NCBI RefSeq assembly: GCF_014653695.1
Contig: NZ_BNAR01000028.1
Span: forward strand, 1-64,000
Direction: 5' to 3'
Length of the DNA: 64,000 nucleotides
Source: Lentzea cavernae
GTDB lineage: Bacteria > Actinomycetota > Actinomycetes > Mycobacteriales > Pseudonocardiaceae
Shown: positions 50,680 through 57,732 of the stretch, one piece after another
How positions within the stretch are numbered: position 1 is the first letter of the stretch
Layout of the letters: the number at the start of each line of letters is the position of its first letter
The notes under the pieces: generated by a model
The model's input: only the letters and a program-made list of their open reading frames with translations
What the model was told of the DNA's origin: nothing
Database searches by the model: none
Translations under genes and position numbers: made by a program

Positions 50680-51045
50680 AGCGTTGCCCGGATCAGCCGC
50701 CGCCAACCGCTGCCGAATGTCGAGACCGGCCTCGAAGCGCTCGTGTGCGGCCGCGCCGCGTAGTCGCCGGAACCCGTTAAGCCAGGCGAAGGTGCCTTCG
50801 ACCGGTCATCGGACTGCCCCCAGGCCGGAGCCGAGTCCGACGCCGCACCGGGCGACGCGGGGTGTGATGCCGCGAGCACGAATCAGACGCCGGTACTTGT
50901 CGTGGTCGTAGCCACGGTCGGCATAGATGCGGCGCGGCCGGCGACGTGACTTGCCGACCACTCACCGGATCGGTGGGACGGCGTTGATCAACGGATCAGC
51001 CGGGTGACGTCGTTGCGGTGGGCGCGAACCCGTTGCGCGACAACC
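50680..51045 (-). pseudogene. IS5-family transposase relic
   Basis: Reading on the minus strand gives RRRPRRIYADRGYDHDKYRR, then LIRARGITPRVARCGVGLGS, a TGA where Trp is normal, then PVEGTFAWLNGFRRLRGAAA. DRGYD and the VEGTFAWL helix are the second catalytic aspartate and glutamate regions of IS5-type DDE transposases. An upstream remnant HRNDVTRLI is out of frame by one base, and another in-frame TGA follows INAVPPIR. The N-terminal part and inverted repeats are missing, so this is an inactive fragment. Confidence 0.8.
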
Positions 51046-51186
51046 CGACGAGGACGCGGATGCCTCGACTTCGAACAGCCTTCAAAGCCTGGCCGCACGC
51101 CTCGATGAGGTCGATACTTCGAGTACTGGCGTGGAATTGTCTGGTTTTTCAGGTCAGACCTCGCGACCGATGCGAGAATTCGACGG

Positions 51187-52281
51187 GTGACGCAGGTGAA
51201 CGCTGCGCGGCGTGTGGTGATCATCGCGTACAACGACGCGCAGATACTCGATGTGGCGTGTCCGAGCGGCGCGCTTGAAATCGCGAACAGCCATGGGGCT
51301 GTACCGCCGTACGCGATCGAGTTGGCGACGGTGACCGGGCGAGACGTGCGCAGTTCGTCGGGAATCGCGCTCACCGGCGCACGACGTCTGGCTTCGGTGA
51401 CCGGGCGAATCGATACAATGCTGGTCGTCGGCGGAGATGGGACCCGCAACGCGATGGCCGACGACGGGATGCTGACTCAGATACAGCGTCTCGCGCGGCG
51501 CAGCCGGCGGGTCGCGTCGGTGTGCACAGGCGCGTTCGTGCTGGCTGCGGCCGGACTACTCGACGGGCGGCGGGTGGCCACGCACTGGGCGTACGGCGAT
51601 CTTCTGGCCGAACACTTTCCGAGAGTGACCGTGGACCTCGCGCCGCTTTACGTCCAGGACGGCAATGTCTACACCTCGGCCGGAGTCACCAGCGCGTTGG
51701 ATCTGACACTGGCTTTCGTCGAGGACGACCACGGCCCGACTGTCGCCCGTGAGACCGCCCGTGAGTTGGTGACCTATCTGCAGCGTCCGGCCGACCAGGC
51801 GCAGATCAGCATGTTCCTGGCCGGACCCCCGCCGGGCGATCGACAGGTGCGCGATCTACTCGGGTACATCGCCACGCACCCCGGCGAGGACCTGAGCCCG
51901 GCCGCGCTCGCGGCACGGGCGCAGATCAGCAGGCGGCACCTCACCAGGCTGTTCGTCACCCACGTCGGCACGACACCAGCCCGCGCGGTGCGGGCCGCCC
52001 GTACCGAGGCCGCTGCCCACCTCGTGCGGGGCAGCGAACTGTCGCTGGCCGCGGTCGCGCGCCGGTGTGGGTTCGGGTCGGCGGAGGTGCTGCGGCAGGC
52101 GTTCCTCGACCACTACGGGATGACCGGGGACAAGATTCGCAGGATCGCGGACATGCCCGAACCACATGAGCGGAAAACTCCCCAGACTTCACGCCACGGG
52201 GGACCGGGAGTGAGCAGCGCTGGAAACGCCTTCGCCCAAGGGGATCCTCCGCAGAGATCGGGTGAGATCGAAGGGGTGTAA
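51187..52281 (+). CDS. GlxA-like AraC-family regulator with DJ-1/PfpI domain
   Basis: Regulator of 364 residues. The N-terminal DJ-1/PfpI-like domain (about 10-190) contains VASVCTGAFVLAAAGLLDGRRVATHWAY, with the nucleophile-like Cys in SVCTGA. The C-terminal AraC HTH (about 215-315) contains LAARAQISRRHLTRLFVTHVG and AAVARRCGFGSAEVLRQAF. The last 40 residues are unstructured. GTG start. Function by family is transcription activation in response to small molecules; its target may be the small secreted protein gene immediately downstream. Confidence 0.9.
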   Translation: MTQVNAARRVVIIAYNDAQILDVACPSGALEIANSHGAVPPYAIELATVTGRDVRSSSGIALTGARRLASVTGRIDTMLVVGGDGTRNAMADDGMLTQIQRLARRSRRVASVCTGAFVLAAAGLLDGRRVATHWAYGDLLAEHFPRVTVDLAPLYVQDGNVYTSAGVTSALDLTLAFVEDDHGPTVARETARELVTYLQRPADQAQISMFLAGPPPGDRQVRDLLGYIATHPGEDLSPAALAARAQISRRHLTRLFVTHVGTTPARAVRAARTEAAAHLVRGSELSLAAVARRCGFGSAEVLRQAFLDHYGMTGDKIRRIADMPEPHERKTPQTSRHGGPGVSSAGNAFAQGDPPQRSGEIEGV

Positions 52282-52286
52282 GCATT

Positions 52287-52658
52287 ATGCTCATCAAGAA
52301 GACGGTGGCCGTGTTCGGCATGGCGTTGATCAGCCTGCTGGGCACGACAGTCGCCGCGAACGCGAATGACCCGTCCGCGGCAGCGCCGTGCCGACGGCCG
52401 GTGGACTCCGTTTCGGTGCATGGTCGCTGGATCCACCTCTGGTTGTGCGACAACGGGTGGCACGGGCAGATCACGCACGGAGCTACCGGCGACACGGTCT
52501 GGCTGGAGAGCGCGGCTGGCACGGTGACGGGCGCCCGGAAGATCCCGTCCGGCGCCACGTCGGCGAACACGACCACGGTAGGTCAGTGGGGTGGGCCGTG
52601 GCGGGCCTGTGGGCGCGCTTTCAACGCCCCGGAAATCAGGTGCACCGCGCGCAACTGA
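52287..52658 (+). CDS. Small secreted cysteine-containing protein
   Basis: Precursor of 123 residues. Signal peptide about 1-26 (VAVFGMALISLLGTTVAANA) and a mature domain of about 97 residues with Cys in APCRRP, WLCDNG, RACGRA and IRCTARN, enough for two disulphides. Gly/Trp-rich beta-type sequence. It begins 5 bp after the GlxA-like gene and is probably co-transcribed. Family not recognised; it may be related in style to the protein at 57284. Confidence 0.75.
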   Translation: MLIKKTVAVFGMALISLLGTTVAANANDPSAAAPCRRPVDSVSVHGRWIHLWLCDNGWHGQITHGATGDTVWLESAAGTVTGARKIPSGATSANTTTVGQWGGPWRACGRAFNAPEIRCTARN

Positions 52659-53150
52659 TTGACGCCGCGGGCTCTTCGAAATCGAGCCCACGGCCATCGC
52701 AGGAAACCCGCCGGGGCGTCCAGCCCCGGCGGGGCACCGGAAGCGTTCGCAGGACCCGACGTGCCACCAGACGGTGAAGTCGTTGCGCTGCGGACCGCTG
52801 GCTTCCCACACCCGGCAAACCCACCGTCGTGCTCACCCACCACGGTTGCGGCGCGTCGATCCGGCTCCCTGCGCATCAGCGGCTGGTGATTTCCTGGGGC
52901 CTGGAACCCGACGGCCATTGGATTCCAGGCCCCAGTCAACGGCATCGCATCGGCTGTCGCCGAGCAGCCGCTGCGACAGGTGCGACTGAGCCATGACGAA
53001 GTTCCTTGACGCGTTGGTGGGCGGCTGGCTGAGCGATGGCTAGCCTTCTCGTGCTGCCTACCTGGACCCTGACTCAGCTCAACGATGCCAAGGCACAACT
53101 GCTGATCTCGACGCGGAGCAGAGCCGTCGCGTACGCGCATCGGCTGCTCA
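52659..53150. other. Gene-free region with three hairpins
   Basis: No convincing coding region. Hairpins: GGGCTC-(9)-GAGCCC at 52669-52689, an 11-bp stem CCCGCCGGGGC-GTCCA-GCCCCGGCGGG at 52707-52733, and a 12-bp stem TGGGGCCTGGAA-(16)-TTCCAGGCCCCA at 52895-52934. The first two probably terminate the secreted-protein transcript. The third is unexplained. Confidence 0.6.
52707..52733 (+). terminator. GC-rich hairpin after the secreted-protein gene
   Basis: Perfect 11-bp stem with loop GTCCA, 49 bp after the stop codon. No T tract follows, as is common for actinobacterial terminators. Confidence 0.65.
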
Positions 53151-53417
53151 TCAGCCCTGCCCATCAAGCAACTTGTAGAGGTTGGTCCGATCCATGCCGA
53201 GTTCACGGGCGACCTGCGCTTTCGGTACGCCGTCCCCGATGGCAGCAGTCATCCGCTGAAAGCGCGTGCTGCGAGCCTTCTCAAGCTCTTTGAGTTTGGC
53301 GACTCGCTCGGCCTGAAGGACCGCTTCTTGTTCACGAATGCCCTGGAGCCGTTCGTTGAGCTCTTTCACCTCGGCCGCGCTCGCCCTGAGCAGCTCGAAG
53401 TGCTCGTCCTTGTTCAC
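53151..53417 (-). CDS. Small coiled-coil protein with helix-turn-helix
   Basis: Protein of about 88 residues. A long charged helix (VKELNERLQGIREQEAVLQAERVAKLKELEKAR) likely forms a coiled coil. The C-terminal end has a Fis/resolvase-like helix-turn-helix: GVPKAQVARELGMDRTNLYKLL. GTG at 53417 is the sensible start; the longer form to 53441 adds an atypical N terminus. Likely a small DNA-binding regulator of the mobile region. Seen nowhere else in the window. Confidence 0.65.
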   Translation of the reverse strand: MNKDEHFELLRASAAEVKELNERLQGIREQEAVLQAERVAKLKELEKARSTRFQRMTAAIGDGVPKAQVARELGMDRTNLYKLLDGQG

Positions 53418-53611
53418 TCGCCCCGCCTCCCGCTGGACCACCTGCCATGCTGACCGCGCAGGACCTGTGCTTCAGGCTGTAGAGGAGAGCATGAGTCCTC
53501 CACACTAGTGGGTTTGCTCTACGGCGAGGTTCTGTCACGTCAACGCGGTTCGCATAGCCCGCACCGACGATGCAGGGCCGAAACGAAGCTGTCCGCACGT
53601 GACCATCGATG

Positions 53612-54502
53612 TTAGAGGTCAAAATCGCGACGAGTCACGTCAGCAACACGACGGGCCGCCTCCCTGAGCGGCGCCAGAGAAGACAGCACTTCAGCAGCAA
53701 CGCCGGCGCGTCGACACTGCTCACAGGCCTCCCAGAGGCCAATTAGGTGCGTGCACCGGCAACCGGCGTCGACGAACGCCAACACTTGTTGCGAGTCCAG
53801 GCAACCATCTTGAGTGATCGACAGGAGAAGCTCCCGCAGACCCTCTTGATCACAACCGAACGTCGAGCCTGATGAGCATCCCTGGTTGAAGTTCAGCCAA
53901 ACGTGTGCGAATTCGGCGGGGATCAAATCCCATGTGGAGATCGTGTAGCCGTCACCCTGGTCGAGGGCGACCCTGAGGACCCAACCACCATCGCGCAGCA
54001 AGTACAGCTGCTGTGTCTCAGCCGGTCCAGCAGTAGTGTTGATGTCCCAGCTGATGTACTCGTCTTCGACGACCAGGGGAGGCACGGTGTCTCCTTGGAA
54101 GCCGCAAATGATCGCCTCGTCTTCAGGCTCAGCGATCTCCTCCCCCACCTCGCCGAGGACGATCATGTTCGTCTCGGCCACAGTGGTCATCGCAGCACGA
54201 AGCAGTGCCGAGACCTCACAAATGTCCGATGACGCGGTCGACCGATGGGCCGACACACAGCTCAGCGCTCCATCACGCAGCTGAATGACCTCCAGCAGAG
54301 TCAGGTTCCGGATCGAGTTGTCGTCCGTGCGGGCGTCAGCAGCGTGCGGCGCCTCGAATCGTCGACGCGCATCGAACGTCTGCGCTTCCCTCTCGCCCCG
54401 ATCTCCACTTGCGATCCAGTTGCTCACTGACGCACAAACGCGGACCTCGAACATTTTCTCATACCGACAGTGCTCACACACGACCATCTTCCCTTCGCGC
54501 AA
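53612..54502 (-). CDS. Hypothetical protein with N-terminal CxxC
   Basis: Protein of 296 residues, not recognised. The N terminus has CEHCRYEKMF, a possible half of a zinc ribbon. Middle strands DEYISWDINTTAGPAETQQLYLLRDGGWVLRV and a later Cys-rich stretch (GCRCTHLIGLWEACEQC) suggest a second metal or disulphide site. Two candidate starts (54502 and 54487). Codon use is normal for the region. Isolated gene in the variable region. Confidence 0.55.
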   Translation of the reverse strand: MREGKMVVCEHCRYEKMFEVRVCASVSNWIASGDRGEREAQTFDARRRFEAPHAADARTDDNSIRNLTLLEVIQLRDGALSCVSAHRSTASSDICEVSALLRAAMTTVAETNMIVLGEVGEEIAEPEDEAIICGFQGDTVPPLVVEDEYISWDINTTAGPAETQQLYLLRDGGWVLRVALDQGDGYTISTWDLIPAEFAHVWLNFNQGCSSGSTFGCDQEGLRELLLSITQDGCLDSQQVLAFVDAGCRCTHLIGLWEACEQCRRAGVAAEVLSSLAPLREAARRVADVTRRDFDL

Positions 54503-54707
54503 ACTCTTTCATCACCGACGGAAACGCGGACGAGTCCCAATTGGACTCAATGGTTGGCTTGAATCTGCAGGACACATCAGACGACCGATGATCGATCTCG
54601 CAGACCGATCCGGAGGGGGACGTTGATCGTCGGAGAGCGCGGTCGTGAGCTGTGCACAGCAACGAAGTGCTGGAGGCAACGGCGAGCGGTTCGGCCGCGA
54701 CGCGCGA

Positions 54708-55124
54708 TCACCCGTAGGTGATCTCGCCGAGGGTGGCGATTTGAACGATCGCGTCGAAGCCGACGCAGTCGAGCTGACAGAGCTCATCGGTGGCGGCGTC
54801 GTGACCATCGGCACGCAGCACTGCCGCGATTTGATCGACGATCGTGCTGCGGAGCCGGATCACCCCACGCTCCCGCACGACGCGCTCCATGGTCGCGAGC
54901 AGCTTGTTGTGGTCCAGCGTGAAGCGGTCGCCTGTCTCATCCTCGGTCAGCTCGACCGACCAGTCTAGAACCTCATCGGGAACGGTGTCGGTGCCGTCTC
55001 GCTCGACAGTCCTTTCGTCGATCACCGTCGCCCAACGCCAACGCATCTCGCCGGAGTCGAGCCACATGCACCAGGTGTCGTCTGGAGTCAACTGCGCAGT
55101 GTGCGATTCTTCCTGATCACTCAT
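54708..55124 (-). CDS. Hypothetical acidic protein
   Basis: Protein of 138 residues from ATG 55124. Reads as an acidic alpha-beta protein: LTPDDTWCMWLDSGEMRWRWATVIDERTV, then LDWSVELTEDETGDRFTLDHNKLLATMERVVRERG. Alternation of strand and helix is clear and no low complexity is present, so it is likely real. No family recognised; small acidic proteins of this kind on mobile elements include anti-restriction or anti-defence factors, which is only a thought. Confidence 0.6.
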   Translation of the reverse strand: MSDQEESHTAQLTPDDTWCMWLDSGEMRWRWATVIDERTVERDGTDTVPDEVLDWSVELTEDETGDRFTLDHNKLLATMERVVRERGVIRLRSTIVDQIAAVLRADGHDAATDELCQLDCVGFDAIVQIATLGEITYG

Positions 55125-55205
55125 GTCTTCACTCCGTCCACTTTGGTGCGATGAGGGACGCAACAGATCGGGGAACAAAGCCCTGCTTCACATGCCGAAC
55201 CCCAC

Positions 55206-56021
55206 TCAGGCTGCCGACTGGTAGCCCGTACCGGGGCATGCGGTCAGTTCGGGCAGGTGGTTGGACCGGAACACGTTCCACGCGCGTTCGGAGTTCGCGC
55301 GAGCATTGGTGCGGCCCTTGTCCAGGTTGCTCAAACCCCGTTGTTGCTCCGCTTCCTGGTTGAGTCGCTGGCGGACCAACCAGGTCACTGCCTGGACCTG
55401 GTGTGCCGCTACTCGGACCCCGTCCCGCGCGGACACCAGCTCTGCGGCTTGCCGGTACAGGCTCACCACGTGGTCGTAATGCCGGCGGGAGACCGATCCG
55501 TCTTTGCGGCGAGAACCGTTCACCGGTGCTGACGCGTACTCCGCAGACGTGAGCGCGTGGCCATAGGCCACCGATAGGGCGTGCCGGTCGATCACCACGT
55601 GCGGATCGTTCGGATCCTTGTCCCCGCCGAACTCGATCAAGTGCGCGAAGTCGCGGATCTTAGGGCCGACGACGATGTCCTCATACCGTTCGCCGTTGAG
55701 CAACCGGTCTGCCGCGCGCTTCTGACCGGCCGACGCGAACATCCCGCTACCGGGCCCGCCGATCCCCTTGCCTTCGCGCAGAACCCGGGCAGCGTTGAGG
55801 ACGTTCCCTATCCACCCCTGTTGCGGCGAGTAGATCGCAAGCATTCCTGCGCCTAGATGCGAATCTCCCCGCGCGATCACCGTTGCGACGTGGTGTGCAT
55901 CGGAGTACCAGCGCAACCCTTGCTCGACCTCATCAGACGTCGCTTCCCCCCAATGCCAAAGGATGTTCTCGATGCTGACCGGGTGGGCACGGAACCACGG
56001 GTGAGCGCTTGCGACGATCAT
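55206..56021 (-). CDS. Hypothetical protein, phage/mobile-element type
   Basis: Protein of 271 residues from ATG 56021, which has GGGGGAG seven bases upstream; a GTG at 56051 overlapping the previous stop is an alternative. Motifs include SPQQGWIGNVLNAARVLREGKG, GPKIRDFAHLIEFGGDKDPNDPHVVIDRHALSVAYG and VQAVTWLVRQRL. The pattern of a helical domain with Asp/His pairs is reminiscent of HhH-type DNA-glycosylase-like proteins in phage and element genomes, but I cannot assign it. The gene upstream overlaps or abuts it. Confidence 0.65.
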   Translation of the reverse strand: MIVASAHPWFRAHPVSIENILWHWGEATSDEVEQGLRWYSDAHHVATVIARGDSHLGAGMLAIYSPQQGWIGNVLNAARVLREGKGIGGPGSGMFASAGQKRAADRLLNGERYEDIVVGPKIRDFAHLIEFGGDKDPNDPHVVIDRHALSVAYGHALTSAEYASAPVNGSRRKDGSVSRRHYDHVVSLYRQAAELVSARDGVRVAAHQVQAVTWLVRQRLNQEAEQQRGLSNLDKGRTNARANSERAWNVFRSNHLPELTACPGTGYQSAA

Positions 56022-56047
56022 GACGACTCTCCCCCGACCAATCTCGA

Positions 56048-56449
56048 TCACGCGGCCAGCGCAACGGCAGCCGGTACCGATGCCATTGCCGCGAAGTCGA
56101 AGACGGCCAGCTGACCTGTTCGCGCCGCAAGCTCGAACGCTTCGGATCGGTCAGGAGTCACGACGGACACGTCCAGGTAGGCGTTGCCAGAAGCAGGGTC
56201 ACGCCAGCCCCCGAGGACTCGCCCAGGCAATGAGAGTGCTTCCCGCACCTGCCTCACGTACTCGGCTACATCGCTGCCTGAGACGCGTCCCAGATAAACG
56301 CGCTCATGCTCTGGATGAACAGCAACGGCAAAACCGATGCGGACGTCCGAACCATCCTGCGGATCGACCGAGAAACCGCCGTCGGGAACTGACAGGGCGT
56401 CCGCCATTGCCTGAATTCGGGCAGACCAGTCAACAAGGGTCATGGACAT
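56048..56449 (-). CDS. Hypothetical protein preceding the 55206 gene
   Basis: Protein of 133 residues from ATG 56449 (a second ATG two codons on). Mixed alpha-beta: LVDWSARIQAMADAL, GFAVAVHPEHERVYLGRVSGSDVAEYVRQVREAL, GNAYLDVSVVTPDRSEAFELAARTGQLAVFDFAAM. It is followed without gap by the 271-residue gene and probably forms a two-gene unit with it. No family recognised. Confidence 0.65.
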   Translation of the reverse strand: MSMTLVDWSARIQAMADALSVPDGGFSVDPQDGSDVRIGFAVAVHPEHERVYLGRVSGSDVAEYVRQVREALSLPGRVLGGWRDPASGNAYLDVSVVTPDRSEAFELAARTGQLAVFDFAAMASVPAAVALAA

Positions 56450-57283
56450 GGCTGTACTCCGATTTTTGAGCGAATTGCTGACCAAATGGCGACCGAAGCC
56501 TGTCTGGTGCTCGGCACGCGTCGCGCTCGAATGTGAACTGTGGTCGCCACGAACAAAAGCTGGAGTCGATACGCCGGCCGAACCGGAGAAGCTCACGGAA
56601 GCGTCGTGCCCCGGTCCTCACCTCAGCGGTTCGAGATGTTGACTCCAAACTGTTGTGTCGACATGTAGAAGTAGACACCTCTGGTCAACACTTTTCAAGT
56701 CACTCGAACGTGGCGCATCAAAACATCGCCAGATTCCACCGAGAGCGTCGACACCGTATAGCGCGTCACGCTTCCGAAACCGCGGGGCACACCCCGCACG
56801 AAATTCGCTCGGGCATATGATTTGAAATCTCTTCGAGCGAGAGTGGGGTACAAAGAAATGTCGGGGCTCAGGGAATCGTGACCACGGAGTCGATGGGCAC
56901 GACAGGCGATAGCCACCCAAGCCGACTGTTCAGACGCCTGTCGACCACCGAGTCGGGCGCCGCACAGGAACCCGAGAGCCGTCGTTGAGCAGCGGCTTTG
57001 CCAGCGCGATGGGGTTCCCGCCTAGAAGGAAGCAGTGTTGGACCGCAGGTTGGAAGCCCAGGGAGCCCAGGCATCGGCACGGCGCCTCCGCGAGCAAGTC
57101 GCGAAGGCGCCGCATTGTTCAAGGTCCGCTCCGACCGTTTACATACGATCCAGCACTGCGAGAACAAATGGATTCAGTAAACTTCTAAACCGCCGAAATC
57201 GCTGTTTCCAGCATCCTACACACACTTAGTCAGGCGAACTTTAATCGTCTGATCCACGCGCATAGATTTTACCTTTCAAAGGA
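56450..57283. other. Long gene-poor stretch with a hairpin and an AT-rich block
   Basis: No convincing gene on either strand. An imperfect 14-bp hairpin CGGCGCCTCCGCGA-(5)-TCGCGAAGGCGCCG lies at 57080-57112, and 57170-57290 is markedly AT-rich for this genome. Short frames on the minus strand between 56618 and 57167 have no family-like sequence. A decayed gene or element edge is possible. Confidence 0.5.
57080..57112. terminator. Imperfect GC-rich hairpin
   Basis: Arms 57080-57093 and 57099-57112 pair in 13 of 14 positions around the loop GCAAG. It lies in a gene-poor stretch with no obvious upstream gene on either strand. Confidence 0.5.
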
Positions 57284-57652
57284 TCAAACGATGGGCTGAT
57301 AGTGAGAGCACATCTGGTTACCAGGCGGCCCGGAGAGCTTCGGAGGGGTGGTCACGTAGTAGGCGTTGACCACCACCTGCCCGACCAAGCGGAAGAACGG
57401 CACCTGGCCCCACGGCGACACGCAGGTCGTTCGAGTGTTCCCACCGCTCCAGTGGTACTTGATGAGAATAAAACTGTCCGCGCAGTGGTAGTACCGCGCG
57501 GTGAGTTCTCCGACAGGCTGCGGCAGCGGAATGAATCCGCACCCCGGCGCCGGCACGATCCTGGCGTGTGCGTTGGCATCCGGAGCGCTGGACATTGCGG
57601 TTCCGAGGAACATGCCCACGGCGCAGAGCACGTTGGTGAGTCGACTGCTCAT
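57284..57652 (-). CDS. Small secreted cysteine protein, DUF6355-like
   Basis: Precursor of 122 residues. Signal peptide about 1-28 (VLCAVGMFLGTAMSSAPDANA). The mature part has PGCGFIPL, RYYHCADSFILIKY, TTCVSPWGQ and NQMCSHY, a four-cysteine pattern with aromatic YYxHC like DUF6355 proteins. GGAG eight bases before ATG. Located next to the Tad locus but 80 bp beyond it. Function unknown. Confidence 0.75.
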   Translation of the reverse strand: MSSRLTNVLCAVGMFLGTAMSSAPDANAHARIVPAPGCGFIPLPQPVGELTARYYHCADSFILIKYHWSGGNTRTTCVSPWGQVPFFRLVGQVVVNAYYVTTPPKLSGPPGNQMCSHYQPIV

Positions 57653-57732
57653 GGAATTGTCTCCGATCTGGACGGTGTTGGTGAAGCCGGAATCCGGCGG
57701 CCGACGGCAGGTCGTGACGCTGCCGCGCGTTC

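Noticed and set aside
56618-57167. Short minus-strand frames between the orphan pair and the secreted protein
   Set aside because: Irregular composition, no ribosome sites and no family resemblance; better described as non-coding or decayed DNA.
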